Source of the DNA: Cellvibrionaceae bacterium AOL6
GTDB taxonomy: Bacteria; Pseudomonadota; Gammaproteobacteria; Pseudomonadales; Cellvibrionaceae
DNA length: 64,000 nt
Reading direction: 5' to 3'
NCBI GenBank assembly: GCA_003265435.1
Contig: NOXC01000013.1
Location: forward strand, 1-64,000
The notes beneath the pieces were generated by a model. It did not search any database and was not told where the DNA came from. It saw only the letters and a list, made by a program, of their open reading frames with translations. This document shows positions 9,677-19,823 of the stretch, one piece after another (positions within the stretch are counted from its first letter, which is position 1; every line of letters begins with the position of its first letter). A program made the position numbers and the translations under genes.

Positions 9677-9690
9677 TGTAATCGGTTTAT
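9677..9690. promoter_or_regulatory. LacI-like operator candidate
   Basis: TGTAATCGGTTTAT is a second copy of the same motif, centred 77 bp from the site at 9600. The first ten bases are identical to the site at 23589. Confidence 0.5.
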
Positions 9691-10138
9691 CTTCACCAAC
9701 TCGAAGAAAATGTCATCGACTGACGTTCAGTTCTGAAGAGTGCGGCACAGCAAAAGCGTTCACGCTTACAGCGGGTGGGTATAAATTACTCATTATGGTT
9801 ATTTTGTGTATTGAGGTAACATGGCGTGAGTGTTATTATTTCGTCCAGTTCTAAAAGACACGATGTCACTGTAACGAATTGGGCCATTTCTGCCATGTTA
9901 AAGTATGTGCACTTTGCCATTCAGCACCACAGAATCATCACCCGCGGCCGTATGGTGGCGCGCATGAATATTGCCGGCTTACGCGGCGATTCTTATTGGA
10001 TCTAGGCTTTTTCATAGCCAATAGGCGCTGAGCAGAGACGCGTTCAGCGCACATTCCCCTCTCAAGCGACGCGCCAGGATGCGGCTGAAAGTCGTCCCTG
10101 CTATGCTCGCTGTCTCATTTAGTTTGACGGCAAGACAC

Positions 10139-11821
10139 ATGATATCTAGAACGACCTCCTTATTGATTGCGCTCGTATTGCTCGCCGGGCTGAGTTCAGC
10201 GCATCTTTCGCTCGCACTGCCAATGGCGGCAACCAACAAAGATGGGAGCGCAGCCGTGGCCACCGTGCATGGTCTGGCGACAAAAGCCGGTCTCGATGCC
10301 GTTGCGCAGGGTGGGAATGCGATTGATGCAGCGTTGGCGGCAGCCTTTACGCTGGGTGTCGTTGACGGTCAAAACTCGGGCATAGGCGGTGGTTGCTTCA
10401 TCTTGGCCCGGCTGGCAGATGGTACGGTGTTGGCCATAGATGGGCGCGAGATGGCACCGGCTCTCGCTACGCCCGATATGTTCTTGAAGGACGGTAAAGC
10501 CGTACCCGAGTGGAGTAAAACCGGCGCGCTTGCGATCGGTGTGCCCGGCTCGGTGCAGGCACTGTATGAATTGCAGAAACGTGCAGGCAAGCTCAGTTTC
10601 GCAGACACGCTGCTGCCCGCCGCGGATCTGGCAGAAAAGGGTGTGGCTGTGAGTCCCGTGCTTGCAGCGCGCCTGCAAAGAGTCTCCAGTAAGCTCGCGC
10701 AATTTCCAGCGTCGGCCGCGATATTTCTACCCGATGGGCAAGCCCTAAAAGAAGGGGAAATACTGCAACAGGCTGACCTCGCCGACACCTATCGAAAATT
10801 GGCTAAACACGGCCCCGCCTACTTTTATACCGGTGATTTTGCGCGAGCCGTGGAAGCCTGGATGAAAAAGCATCAGGGGCGCGTTAGGGCCAAAGATTTC
10901 AAGGCCTATCACACGGTCTTACGTGCACCCGTCGCGAGCGAGTTCGAAGGCTACGAGCTAGTGGGCTTCCCGCCACCCAGCTCTGGTGGGGTGCATGTCG
11001 CGCAAATTCTGACGATGTTGGATATTCTAGACGCATCGCGCTATGAGGATGCCGAGCGCTATCACCTCATTATTGAAGCCAGCAAACGCGCGTTTGCCGA
11101 TCGTGCCTATTGGATGGGGGATGCGGATTTTGTGTCTGTACCTAAAGGCTTGTTGGACAAATCCTATTTGAAGCAGCGCAGCGCGGACATCACCCTAAAC
11201 CGTTCGACGGAGGTCGAAGGGCACGGATTGCCACCGAATTATGAAACGTATTTATTCGGCAAGCACACCACTCATTTGGCAACGGCGGACAAGCATGGCA
11301 ACTGGGTGGCCATCACCACAACGGTGAACACCAGTTTTGGCAGCGGGGTGGTGATACCGGGCAGTGGTGTGTTGATGAATAATCAGATGGACGATTTTAC
11401 TGCGCAGCCAGGTGTACCCAATGCATTTGGCTTGGTGGGGTCAGAGGCGAATGCCGTTGCGCCCGGAAAGCGGCCGCTTTCGTCAATGAGTCCCACGCTG
11501 GTCTTTAAAGATGGGCAGCCTGTCTTGAGTGTGGGGGCGGCAGGGGGCCCGACCATCATTTCGCAAGTTGCGCAAACCTTGTTTAATTATCTTGCACTGC
11601 AATTGCCACTCGATGAAGCCATGGCGCGTGTCCGGCTGCACCATCAATGGCAGCCTGACCGCGTTTTTATCGACAGTTATGCGGACGAGGAGCTGCGTGC
11701 GGCACTGCAGGAAAAAGGCCACACGGTAGTGACGTGGCCAGCCTTTGGGGCCACTCAGGCGATCAGCATCGAAAATGGGAAGCTAAACCCGCAATCCGAG
11801 CCTCGCATTCAACCTGACTGA
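10139..11821 (+). CDS. ggt: gamma-glutamyltransferase
   Basis: A 560-aa periplasmic enzyme that cleaves or transfers the gamma-glutamyl group of glutathione and related peptides. I start it at ATG 10139, which gives a clean signal peptide (SLLIALVLLAGLSSAHLSLA). An upstream in-frame ATG at 10079 would add 20 residues. Neither start has a strong ribosome binding site. The proenzyme is self-cleaved before the Thr of HTTHLATAD (about residue 377), giving large and small subunits. The small subunit keeps the NTSFGSG and GSGVLMNNQMDDF motifs and the PLSSMSPT loop. The 3' end overlaps the convergent dus gene by 13 bp. Confidence 0.92.
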   Translation: MISRTTSLLIALVLLAGLSSAHLSLALPMAATNKDGSAAVATVHGLATKAGLDAVAQGGNAIDAALAAAFTLGVVDGQNSGIGGGCFILARLADGTVLAIDGREMAPALATPDMFLKDGKAVPEWSKTGALAIGVPGSVQALYELQKRAGKLSFADTLLPAADLAEKGVAVSPVLAARLQRVSSKLAQFPASAAIFLPDGQALKEGEILQQADLADTYRKLAKHGPAYFYTGDFARAVEAWMKKHQGRVRAKDFKAYHTVLRAPVASEFEGYELVGFPPPSSGGVHVAQILTMLDILDASRYEDAERYHLIIEASKRAFADRAYWMGDADFVSVPKGLLDKSYLKQRSADITLNRSTEVEGHGLPPNYETYLFGKHTTHLATADKHGNWVAITTTVNTSFGSGVVIPGSGVLMNNQMDDFTAQPGVPNAFGLVGSEANAVAPGKRPLSSMSPTLVFKDGQPVLSVGAAGGPTIISQVAQTLFNYLALQLPLDEAMARVRLHHQWQPDRVFIDSYADEELRAALQEKGHTVVTWPAFGATQAISIENGKLNPQSEPRIQPD

Positions 11822-12813
11822 CCAAGACTCATCGTAGCCTGCGCGCGAGGTGCCCATGCTTCGCGCAGCGCCGATTCCAGCTCGTCAAAATGCTTCATGC
11901 GCTTTATTTGGTGAAAGAGGGTGTCGGCTTCCGAGTAATGTCGGCGCAGGTAGTGCAACCACTGTTTCGCGCGGTTGCCAAGAAACTTGGCGGGGTAGGC
12001 CTTACTGGTTTCGATAAAAAAGTCGTACAGCAAGCGAGCAACGATCGGCCATACAAGACCCGCATCTTGGTTTTCTGCACGGATGATGTGTGCCAGTGCT
12101 GGATTGGCGAGTAAACCTCGGCCCAACATAAAGTCCTCACAGCCCGACTCCGCTCGACATTGACGAAAGTCCTCCAGCGTCCATATTTCGCCATTGGCGA
12201 TCACGGGGATCTTCAGCGCCTCACGAATTTCACCAATGCAATGCCAATACGCAGGCGGGTTGTAGCCGTCGGCTTTGGAGCGTGCATGGACAAACAGTTC
12301 GCTTGCTCCGGCACTTTGCAGGGCGTGTGCGTTCTCGAGGTAGCTGTTTCGCTCCATGTAGCCCAGGCGAATCTTCGCGGTCACAGGCACCTCTTGAGGT
12401 ACGGCTTCCCTGACCGTGCTGACAATCTGATACAGCAACTCGGTCTCATCAAGCAGGCACGCTCCGCCACGATGGCGGTTGACCGTTTTCGCCGGGCAGC
12501 CGAAATTGAGATCGATGCCGATTGCACCCAGACGCGCGGCTTTACGGGCGTTGAGTGCTAATACTTCCGGTTCACTGCCGAGCAACTGCACTCGGATAGG
12601 CAGTGCAGGGCGCTCACCCAATTCGGGGTCGGGTACGCGTCGTCCCGCTTCGGTCAGTTCAGGACAGGCACGGATAAAGACGCGCCGTGGCAGAGTGTGC
12701 TCGGTGACGCGAACAAATTCCGTCACGCAGGCATCAATACCGCCGATGCGCGCGTAGATTTTGCGAAGATGATGATCAACAACGCCCTCCATTGGGGCGA
12801 GGAATAATCGCAT
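11809..12813 (-). CDS. dusC: tRNA-dihydrouridine(16) synthase
   Basis: A cytoplasmic FMN enzyme that reduces a uridine in the tRNA D-loop. I start it at ATG 12813 (MRLFLAPMEGVVDHHLR), with AGGA six bases upstream. Longer upstream frames are not conserved in character. The flavin-barrel motifs are present: LAPMEG at the start, DLNFGCPAKTVNRHRGGACLL with the catalytic Cys, KIRLGY, and PVIANGEIWT. The length (334 aa) and the C-terminal part fit the DusC subgroup rather than DusA or DusB, but the subgroup call is less certain than the family. Confidence 0.88.
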   Translation of the reverse strand: MRLFLAPMEGVVDHHLRKIYARIGGIDACVTEFVRVTEHTLPRRVFIRACPELTEAGRRVPDPELGERPALPIRVQLLGSEPEVLALNARKAARLGAIGIDLNFGCPAKTVNRHRGGACLLDETELLYQIVSTVREAVPQEVPVTAKIRLGYMERNSYLENAHALQSAGASELFVHARSKADGYNPPAYWHCIGEIREALKIPVIANGEIWTLEDFRQCRAESGCEDFMLGRGLLANPALAHIIRAENQDAGLVWPIVARLLYDFFIETSKAYPAKFLGNRAKQWLHYLRRHYSEADTLFHQIKRMKHFDELESALREAWAPRAQATMSLGQSG

Positions 12814-13164
12814 AGCTATCCTGACGTGGTTACCAAGGGGATGGCGGTTCGGCCAGCTCGAATAGAGCGGCACATTCGGGGGCGCGGAGTTTAACAAAGC
12901 CTGCTGCGCTTGTGTCACATATTGCGCATTTGGTGTGAATAATGCGCGCATTGGTGCTTTTCTGTTCGTGAATAGCGTGAAAACCTGCCCTTTTACTTGC
13001 CGAACAGGCCGTTTATTCATTATCGTATGGGGCTGTCTTTGGGTTAAGTGCAAGCGAGTCTCGTTTACCTTCGCCATTTCATGGTGTAAAAGCGGACCTA
13101 CGCAGAGGCATTAATCGGTGACAGTTTCACGCAGAAGACGACTGAATTTTCGAGTTTTGGGGGA
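12814..13164. other. divergent promoter region dusC / oadG
   Basis: These 350 bp separate the divergent dusC and oadGAB genes. I see several AT-rich stretches suitable for promoters but no assignable operator, RNA or gene. Confidence 0.4.
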
Positions 13165-13425
13165 GTGGTGGAAGCGAATTTGATCGGACAGGGCTGGGAG
13201 CTCATGGCCTATGGTATGGGCACCGTCGGTGTGTTTTTGACCGTTCTCGTGGTATTGACCACGTTGATGTCGAAAGTGATTACCCGATTTTTCCCGGAAA
13301 GCCCCGTGGTGGAAACCCGCCAAGCAGCGGCAGCCACGGCCACGTCAAGTTCCACACCGGTCGACCCCAAAATCCTCGTAGCCATTCAAGAAGCGATATA
13401 TCAACATCGCGCCAAGACGAAATAG
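13165..13425 (+). CDS. oadG: oxaloacetate decarboxylase gamma subunit
   Basis: A small subunit (about 86 aa) of the membrane Na+-pumping oxaloacetate decarboxylase. It has one N-terminal membrane helix (GMGTVGVFLTVLVVLTTLMS), then an Ala/Thr/Ser-rich linker and a short cytoplasmic tail. In characterised homologues the gamma subunit bridges alpha and beta and binds zinc. The start codon is uncertain: GTG at 13165 or 13168, or TTG at 13180, all lie close to a GGGGGAG sequence. It is the first gene of the oadGAB operon and ends 51 bp before oadA. Confidence 0.88.
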   Translation: MVEANLIGQGWELMAYGMGTVGVFLTVLVVLTTLMSKVITRFFPESPVVETRQAAAATATSSSTPVDPKILVAIQEAIYQHRAKTK

Positions 13426-13476
13426 TCGATAAACATCAATAAGTTACAAATGAATTCTTTCGTGGGGAAGGCCTGA

Positions 13477-15261
13477 ATGACGGATGTGAAAAAGCCCTTG
13501 GGTATCACTGAGCTGGTGCTGAGAGACGCCCATCAATCACTGTTTGCAACCCGCATGCGCATTGATGACATGCTCCCCATTGCGGACAAGCTGGATAAAG
13601 TGGGCTTCTGGTCCCTTGAAAGCTGGGGAGGCGCTACGTTTGATGCCTGCATTCGCTTCCTCGGTGAAGACCCTTGGGATCGCATTCGCGAACTCAAAGC
13701 CGCCATGCCCAACACGCCACAGCAAATGCTGCTTCGTGGGCAAAACCTGCTCGGGTACCGCCACTATGCGGATGACGTGGTCGACAAATTCGTCGAACGC
13801 GCGGCTGTGAATGGTGTTGACGTGTTTCGCGTCTTCGATGCCATGAACGACATGCGCAATATCGACACCGCGCTGAAAGCCGTTAAAAAGCAGGGCAAGC
13901 ATGCTCAGGGTACTATTTCTTACACCTTGAGCCCCGTTCATACCATCGACGGTTGGGTTGAGCAGGGCAAGAAGATCGAAGACATGGGGGCCGACTCCAT
14001 CGCCATCAAAGACATGGCGGGTTTGCTCAAGCCCTATGATGGCTACGAACTGGTCAGTAAATTGAAAGCCGCATGTGATATCCCAATCCATATGCAGTGT
14101 CATGCCACGACGGGCTTGGCACACGCGACCTACCTCAAGTGTGTAGAGGCAGGCATCGACAATGTCGATACGGCGATCTCCTCGATGTCGATGACTTACG
14201 GTCACAGCCCCACGGAAACGCTGGTTGCGATTCTGGAGGGCACGGATCGCGATACCGGCCTGAACTTGGAGCTGCTTGAAGACATCGCTTTGTATTTCCG
14301 CGAAGTGCGTAAGAAATACGCGAAGTTTGAAGGCTCATTGAAAGGTGTCGACGCGCGTATTTTACGGGCTCAAGTTCCCGGCGGCATGTTGACCAACATG
14401 GAGAACCAGCTCCGTGAGCAGGGCGCCGAAGACCGATTTGACGAGGTGTTGCAGGAGATCCCGCGTGTGCGTGAAGACCTGGGCTACATTCCTCTGGTGA
14501 CGCCGACATCCCAGATCGTCGGCACCCAATCCGTACTCAACGTGCTGCGTGGCGAGCGCTACGCCTCGATTTCAAAAGAAACCGAGGGCGTGCTTAAAGG
14601 TGAGTACGGTGCGACCCCGGCCGCAGTAAATGAAGCCCTGCAAAAACGTGTGTTGGGCGATGGTCAGAGCCCGATATCCTGCCGTCCAGCGGATTTGATT
14701 GAGCCTGAGTTGGACAATCTGAAGCAGGCGCTGCGTGCTGAAGCCAAAGAGAAAGGATTGACGCTGGCGGCGGGCGAGCGCGAAATCGATGATGTGCTGA
14801 CCTACGCTCTGTTCCAGCAAATCGGTTTGAAGTTTATTCAGAACCGCGGCAACGCCGATGCCTTTGAGCCGGTACCCACCGGTAAAGAAAGTGCGGTAGT
14901 GCACGCGGATAACGGTGATGAGATCTACACCGTAAGCATCGAAGGGAAAGAGTACACTGTGACCGTCAATAATGGCGGCGAGTTGACTGGCATTGTGCCG
15001 CTAAGTGGTGCGGACAACAGCGCAGATGTGGCCGTTCCAGTGGGGGGCGGAGAACCTGTTAAGGCGCCACTGGCAGGGAATATTTTCCGAGTCATGGTCA
15101 GCCCAGGCCAACAAGTGGCCGAAGGCGATACCTTGCTGGTGCTGGAAGCCATGAAGATGGAGACACAGGTCAGTGCGCCGGCCGCAGGTACGGTCAGTCA
15201 GGTCAATATCAAGGAAGGGGATGTCGTCGCCGTTGGCGATGTGCTCCTGACCATCGCTTAA
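13477..15261 (+). CDS. oadA: oxaloacetate decarboxylase alpha subunit
   Basis: A 594-aa biotin protein. The N-terminal carboxyltransferase barrel (residues 1-300; [36 protein letters not shown]-type [15 protein letters not shown]) transfers the carboxyl of oxaloacetate to biotin. A conserved middle domain follows. The C-terminal biotinyl domain carries the target Lys about 35 residues from the end in EAMKMET (Lys560). The carboxybiotin is then decarboxylated by the beta subunit, driving Na+ export. Start ATG at 13477. It lies in the oadGAB operon, 16 bp before oadB. Confidence 0.96.
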   Translation: MTDVKKPLGITELVLRDAHQSLFATRMRIDDMLPIADKLDKVGFWSLESWGGATFDACIRFLGEDPWDRIRELKAAMPNTPQQMLLRGQNLLGYRHYADDVVDKFVERAAVNGVDVFRVFDAMNDMRNIDTALKAVKKQGKHAQGTISYTLSPVHTIDGWVEQGKKIEDMGADSIAIKDMAGLLKPYDGYELVSKLKAACDIPIHMQCHATTGLAHATYLKCVEAGIDNVDTAISSMSMTYGHSPTETLVAILEGTDRDTGLNLELLEDIALYFREVRKKYAKFEGSLKGVDARILRAQVPGGMLTNMENQLREQGAEDRFDEVLQEIPRVREDLGYIPLVTPTSQIVGTQSVLNVLRGERYASISKETEGVLKGEYGATPAAVNEALQKRVLGDGQSPISCRPADLIEPELDNLKQALRAEAKEKGLTLAAGEREIDDVLTYALFQQIGLKFIQNRGNADAFEPVPTGKESAVVHADNGDEIYTVSIEGKEYTVTVNNGGELTGIVPLSGADNSADVAVPVGGGEPVKAPLAGNIFRVMVSPGQQVAEGDTLLVLEAMKMETQVSAPAAGTVSQVNIKEGDVVAVGDVLLTIA

Positions 15262-15277
15262 GCCGGAGGATCGCAGT

Positions 15278-16576
15278 TTGGAAAATCTTTGGCTCAGCTC
15301 AGGTATCTACCACCTGCAATGGGATCAGTTCTCGATGATCGTGATCTGTCTCATGTTGCTTTTTCTTGCCATTCGCAAAGGTTTTGAACCGCTTCTGCTG
15401 GTGCCCATCGGCTTTGGTGGTGTGTTGGCGAACATCCCTGGCGCGGGGCTCGCGCAGTCCGCTCTGGAGAACGCCATTGCGGCGGGGGATCCTGCGGTAC
15501 TGTCGTCGCTGGCTGAAACCCTGGGCTTGCAGGCCTGGGAAAGTGTGAAGGACTTCAGCGCTGCGCTGAAGACGGCATCGCCAGAGACACTGGTGGCGGC
15601 GGAAACGTTTGCACGCTATGAAGGCTACCACAATGGCATGCTGTACACTTTTTACACCGTTGCCGTCGCAAGTGGGGTCGCGCCCCTGGTGATCTTCATG
15701 GGTGTCGGCGCGATGACCGATTTCGGACCTTTGCTTGCGAACCCCAAAACCCTGTTTCTCGGTGCCGCGGCGCAGTTTGGTATATTTGCGACTGTCCTCG
15801 GTGCGGTGGCGCTGTCTGCGGCGGGCGTATTTGACTTCAGTCTCGCCGATGCAGCTGCGATCGGTATTATCGGCGGTGCCGATGGGCCAACGGCCATCTA
15901 TGTGTCAAGCAAGCTCGCGCCTGACCTGCTCGGCGCAATTGCCGTGGCAGCCTACTCGTACATGGCGCTGGTGCCTCTGATTCAGCCCCCCATCATGCGC
16001 GCGTTGACGACCGAGAGCGAACGCAAAATTCAAATGACCCAGTTGCGGCCTGTCAGTAAGCGCGAAAAAATCGTGTTTCCGATTATTCTGCTGATTCTTG
16101 TCGCGCTGGTACTACCCGATGCCGTGCCTCTGTTGGGCATGTTCTGCTTCGGTAATCTTATGCGTGAGTGCGGTGTGGTTGATCGTCTTTCCGATACGGC
16201 GCAAAATGCGCTTATTAACATCACTACGATTTTCCTCGGTTTGTCTGTGGGCTCTAAATTGGCTGCTGACAAGTTTCTGGACCCGAAGACGCTGGGGATA
16301 TTGCTGTTGGGCATCGTTGCCTTTGGCATTGGTACGGCTGCGGGCGTGCTGATGGCGAAATTGATGAATGTGTTCAGCAAACAGAAAATCAACCCGCTGA
16401 TCGGCTCTGCCGGTGTCTCGGCGGTTCCCATGGCTGCGCGTGTATCCAACAAAATGGGGCTTGAGGCGAACCCTCAAAACTTCTTGTTGATGTACGCGAT
16501 GGGGCCCAACGTCGCAGGCGTAATTGGTTCTGCCGTAGCGGCGGGTGTGATGATATCGCTCGTTTCATCAATGTAA
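15278..16576 (+). CDS. oadB: oxaloacetate decarboxylase beta subunit
   Basis: The 432-aa polytopic inner-membrane subunit that decarboxylates carboxybiotin and pumps Na+ outwards. The start is TTG at 15278, seven bases after GGAGGA. Typical motifs are [21 protein letters not shown], the conserved [17 protein letters not shown], the Asp-containing [19 protein letters not shown] (the Na+ site region) and [24 protein letters not shown] near the C-terminal half. It pairs with pykA downstream in pyruvate/C4 metabolism. Confidence 0.96.
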   Translation: MENLWLSSGIYHLQWDQFSMIVICLMLLFLAIRKGFEPLLLVPIGFGGVLANIPGAGLAQSALENAIAAGDPAVLSSLAETLGLQAWESVKDFSAALKTASPETLVAAETFARYEGYHNGMLYTFYTVAVASGVAPLVIFMGVGAMTDFGPLLANPKTLFLGAAAQFGIFATVLGAVALSAAGVFDFSLADAAAIGIIGGADGPTAIYVSSKLAPDLLGAIAVAAYSYMALVPLIQPPIMRALTTESERKIQMTQLRPVSKREKIVFPIILLILVALVLPDAVPLLGMFCFGNLMRECGVVDRLSDTAQNALINITTIFLGLSVGSKLAADKFLDPKTLGILLLGIVAFGIGTAAGVLMAKLMNVFSKQKINPLIGSAGVSAVPMAARVSNKMGLEANPQNFLLMYAMGPNVAGVIGSAVAAGVMISLVSSM

Positions 16577-16727
16577 TGTTGTTGACGTAAATTTGTGGTG
16601 CGATACCCGGCGGGCTGAGTGGCCTGCTTTCCTAATATAAAAACAATATCTATACATTAACGGGGGCCGCATGGTGTAAAATGCGCGCCTCTCTAAGTTT
16701 ATTTGTTATTTGCAATGGAGACTCTGT

Positions 16728-18176
16728 ATGTTCAGACGTACGAAAATAGTTAGCACTCTCGGTCCTGCTACCGATGAGCCCGGTATCCTGGAAAAACTCA
16801 TCGTCGCGGGAGTGAACGTAGTACGTATGAACTTCTCCCACGGGAGCCCTGAAGACCATAAAAAGCGTGCTGCTGCGGTGCGTGAGTACAGCGAAAAGCA
16901 CGGCAAGCACGTTGCCATCCTCGGTGACCTGCAGGGTCCCAAGATCCGTATCGCCCGATTTGCAGAAGGCCCCATTGAGCTGGCTGTCGGAGACAGCTTT
17001 GCACTGGATGCGGCGCTTGAGCGCGATGCAGGTAATCAGAAAGAAGTCGGTATTGACTATAAAGAGCTGCCAAACGACGTTGTACCTGGCGACTTGCTGC
17101 TGCTTGACGACGGTCGTGTCGTACTGAAAGTGGAATCCGTCGAAGGTGTTCGAGTGAACACCACTGTTACCGTTGCTGGTAAGCTCTCCAACAACAAAGG
17201 GATCAACCGTCAAGGCGGTGGTCTTACAGCGCCAGCACTGACCGACAAGGACAAGGCTGACATCAAAACCGCCGTTGAAATTGGTGTGGACTACCTTGCT
17301 GTGTCTTTCCCTCGTTCGGCCGACGATATGAAATTTGCCCGTCAGCTGGTTAAAGAGGCCGGTGGCGATGCGTACATGGTAGCTAAGATTGAGCGTGCCG
17401 AATCGGTTGAGAACACGCAGGTACTGGACGCCATCATTATGGCTTCTGATGCGGTAATGGTCGCCCGTGGTGACCTCGGTGTCGAGATTGGCGATGCCCA
17501 GTTGATTGGTGTGCAGAAGCACATTATTGAGCGCGCGCGTGCGTTGAACCGTTGCGTGATTACTGCGACTCAAATGATGGAAACTATGATCAGCAGCCCA
17601 CTGCCAACGCGAGCAGAAGTCTTCGACGTTGCGAACGCGGTACTTGATGGCACGGATGCGGTGATGCTTTCCGCTGAAACAGCCGCAGGCCAGTTCCCGG
17701 TGCAAACCGTTGAAGCCATGGTCCGCGTCATTTTGGGTGCAGAGAAGCATCCTCAGTCTGTGACCCGCCCAACGCGCACGGAAGATCACTATCAGGCAAT
17801 TGATGAATCTGTTGCGATGGCGGTGATGTACACGGCAAACCAGATGAAAGGCGTGAAGGCGATTATCGCGTTGAGCGAATCGGGCTCAACGCCTTTGTTG
17901 ATGTCCCGTTATGGTACGCGAATTCCTATCTTTGCGTTCTCTCGCGAAGTGAAAACCTTGCGTCGTGCGGCGCTGTTCCGCGGTGTTCAAACGGTCAGCT
18001 TCGAGCAATTGCATGATCTGACGTCGGCAGAAATCAACTCTCACGTGATTGAGTTCCTGAAAGAGCAGGATTTTGTTCAGGATGGGGACTTCATGATTAT
18101 GTCTAAGGGTGACACGCACACTCACGGCGGCACCAATACCATGAAGATTCTTCAGATTGGTCAGCCTGTGCTGTAA
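16728..18176 (+). CDS. pyk: pyruvate kinase
   Basis: A 482-aa cytoplasmic glycolytic enzyme converting PEP and ADP to pyruvate and ATP. I start it at ATG 16728 ([13 protein letters not shown]), eight bases after GGAG. The frame is open further upstream, but the residues there are not pyruvate-kinase-like. Key motifs include [23 protein letters not shown] with the active-site Lys, VARGDLGVE and TATQMMETM. The C-terminal allosteric domain is complete. The length fits the PykA/PykF class. It has its own intrinsic terminator and follows oadB by 150 bp with probable separate promoter (TAAAAT near 16676). Confidence 0.96.
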   Translation: MFRRTKIVSTLGPATDEPGILEKLIVAGVNVVRMNFSHGSPEDHKKRAAAVREYSEKHGKHVAILGDLQGPKIRIARFAEGPIELAVGDSFALDAALERDAGNQKEVGIDYKELPNDVVPGDLLLLDDGRVVLKVESVEGVRVNTTVTVAGKLSNNKGINRQGGGLTAPALTDKDKADIKTAVEIGVDYLAVSFPRSADDMKFARQLVKEAGGDAYMVAKIERAESVENTQVLDAIIMASDAVMVARGDLGVEIGDAQLIGVQKHIIERARALNRCVITATQMMETMISSPLPTRAEVFDVANAVLDGTDAVMLSAETAAGQFPVQTVEAMVRVILGAEKHPQSVTRPTRTEDHYQAIDESVAMAVMYTANQMKGVKAIIALSESGSTPLLMSRYGTRIPIFAFSREVKTLRRAALFRGVQTVSFEQLHDLTSAEINSHVIEFLKEQDFVQDGDFMIMSKGDTHTHGGTNTMKILQIGQPVL

Positions 18177-18191
18177 TGCGGGCGCTACAAT

Positions 18192-18222
18192 AAAAAAAAG
18201 GCTGCTTTTGCAGCCTTTTTTT
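18192..18222. terminator. intrinsic terminator of pyruvate kinase
   Basis: GGCTGC (18200-18205) and GCAGCC (18210-18215) form a stem with a TTTT loop, preceded by eight A's and followed by seven T's. The symmetry of A- and T-tracts makes it work for the convergent receiver-domain gene as well. Confidence 0.9.
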
Positions 18223-18239
18223 ATCTGCACGATGCGCCG

Positions 18240-18866
18240 CTAGGCTGCGTCCTGAGATTTTGCCTCGATCGTGGCCTTCACTTTCTCTTCCAGTTTCTGA
18301 GCATCAATGGGTTTGACGATATAGTCGTTTATGCCCTGCAGGATAGCTTCTCGAATTTTTTGTGCTTCGGTGACCGCCGTCACCATGCAAAAGTGCGCTT
18401 CCCGCAGAGTATTGGAGGCCACCGCTTTTTGATGTACTTCTATCCCGGAGAGCTCTGGCATGTCCCAGTCACAAAAGACGATGTCATAACTCTCCTTTGA
18501 TGATTTAATTTTATCGAAGGCTTCGCGCCCATCTGTAGCCGTATCAACCTGCTTGATCCCAATATCCTGTAACATGGACACCAGAAGTTCAGCACTCTCC
18601 GCACTGTCTTCTGCAACCAGTACCCGCGCTGTTTGAACCGTAAGCTCGCTGCGGCCTGAGATCAGTGCGGCGGGGCCCGAAACGGCTGCAGGGCTTCTTT
18701 TAGCCGCAGCGAGTTTTTTCATTGCGGCATCTAGATGGCGTGCGGTTTCCAGGTATTCAGACCTGACCTTGTCTTCCAGCGTGCCCGATTCCAGATTTTT
18801 TTTGAGCCATGCGCGCCGCTGGGTCAGGGTAGACAGGACAATTTTTTGTTCTATAGGGGTCAGCAT
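18240..18866 (-). CDS. response regulator with C-terminal receiver domain
   Basis: A 208-aa protein. Residues 1-85 are a charged, helical segment (LTPIEQKIVLSTLTQRRAWLK) without a recognised domain. Residues 88-205 are a CheY-like receiver with the acidic pocket in VLVAEDSAE, the phosphoacceptor Asp in DIVFCDWDMPELSG, the switch Thr in VTAVTE, and the Lys in NDYIVKPID. I start it at ATG 18866, nine bases after AGGAG. It has no DNA-binding or enzymatic output, so it probably acts by protein contact. No kinase is adjacent. It ends close to, and faces, the pyruvate kinase terminator. Confidence 0.85.
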   Translation of the reverse strand: MLTPIEQKIVLSTLTQRRAWLKKNLESGTLEDKVRSEYLETARHLDAAMKKLAAAKRSPAAVSGPAALISGRSELTVQTARVLVAEDSAESAELLVSMLQDIGIKQVDTATDGREAFDKIKSSKESYDIVFCDWDMPELSGIEVHQKAVASNTLREAHFCMVTAVTEAQKIREAILQGINDYIVKPIDAQKLEEKVKATIEAKSQDAA

Positions 18867-19089
18867 ATTGATAAAACTCCTGAATACGCAGGTAGGGCGA
18901 CTGGGTACGCCTGGGTGGAAACGATGATTCAAAGCGCCGCGTGGGCTTAGAAAAAGTATAGTGTGCGTACAGGGTGGGCTTATAAAAATTGGCGTTAGTT
19001 CTTGGAGAATCTAGTGCCGGAAGTTTTACTCAGCGGAGGCTCGTTACGCTTCATGGCCGAGTGTAGAGTGAGCGTGTTCTGCTCCGAGG

Positions 19090-19368
19090 CTACTCAGGAC
19101 GGGAGTCGCGAGGGTTTTTTTTGACGACCATCATGGCGTCAAGTTGGGATTCTACGTAATCGTAGTAATCCTCGATCAGGGTTTTATTCTGATTTCGTCT
19201 ATCTATGCCGCTACGGCGAGCCGTAGGATATAAGCCCTGACCCGCCTCAGCCGTATTTCGACGGTCACGGGGTTTACGGCGGTTTATGAAGACGAATCTT
19301 GGTTCCATCGCGGATTCAAACTGCGTATATTGCCAGAAGCCAATTGGGGGTTGCTCAAACCTTAGCAC
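19090..19368 (-). CDS. small conserved-looking basic protein
   Basis: A 72-92-aa soluble protein I cannot assign. It has two clusters RRKPRDRRN and RRSGIDRRN followed by a conserved-looking LIEDYYDYVESQ helix. I recall similar short proteins in marine gammaproteobacteria but no function. Two starts are possible: GTG 19368 with GGGGA just upstream, or ATG 19308. It is divergent from bolA, 67 bp away. Confidence 0.5.
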   Translation of the reverse strand: MLRFEQPPIGFWQYTQFESAMEPRFVFINRRKPRDRRNTAEAGQGLYPTARRSGIDRRNQNKTLIEDYYDYVESQLDAMMVVKKNPRDSRPE

Positions 19369-19435
19369 AGTTTCCCCATTGCAGAGTAAGCAAAATGGCA
19401 GGATTAAGTCGTATTTGGTCTGAATGAGGTATTAC

Positions 19436-19744
19436 ATGTCCCGAAGGGAGTTGATTGAGCACACTTTAACGCAATCTTTGACGCCAGAGTATCTGCTAGT
19501 CGAAGACGAAAGCCATCAGCACAACGTGCCCCAAGGCGCGGAAAGCCACTTCAAAGTCATTTGCGTGTCATCCGTGTTCGAGGGTCTGAGTCGTGTGAAG
19601 CGTCATCAAAGCATCTACCAATTGTTGGGTGAGGAATTGCAGGGAAGCCTGCACGCGCTCGCATTGCATCTTTACAGCCCGCAAGAGTGGGAAACAAAGG
19701 GCAGTGCGCCGGCGTCGCCAGCCTGTCTAGGCGGCAGCCGCTGA
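19436..19744 (+). CDS. bolA: BolA family protein
   Basis: A cytoplasmic 102-aa BolA protein, which in other bacteria binds monothiol glutaredoxins through a shared Fe-S cluster and affects cell shape and stress response. The family core is present: MSRRELIEHTLTQSL, VEDESHQHNVP, GAESHFKVICVSSVFEGLSRVKRHQSIYQLLGEEL and IHAL-like LHALALHLYSPQEW. ATG 19436 has GAGG seven bases upstream; a farther in-frame ATG at 19424 is less likely. A non-conserved tail of about 13 residues follows the last helix. Confidence 0.93.
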   Translation: MSRRELIEHTLTQSLTPEYLLVEDESHQHNVPQGAESHFKVICVSSVFEGLSRVKRHQSIYQLLGEELQGSLHALALHLYSPQEWETKGSAPASPACLGGSR

Positions 19745-19823
19745 GCCGAGCTGGCTTGCCTGAGCGCGGTCACGTCGTTACAATCCCGCGCTGTTTATTT
19801 TTCACCCTTGTTTGAGTTCTCCG

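Larger units (their letters stand above)
9443..10138. other. intergenic region with LacI-like sites
   Basis: This 700-bp divergent gap lies between the GPH symporter (minus) and gamma-glutamyltransferase (plus). It holds two LacI-like motifs (9600-9613 and 9677-9690) and a run of T's at 9650-9656. A 61-codon frame (9669-9854) overlaps the second site and a 36-codon frame begins at 9895; neither has a good ribosome binding site, and I do not call them genes. Confidence 0.5.

Noticed and set aside
9669-9854. A 61-codon frame and a 36-codon frame (from 9895) upstream of ggt
   Set aside because: No ribosome binding site and no protein-like pattern; the first overlaps a LacI-like site.
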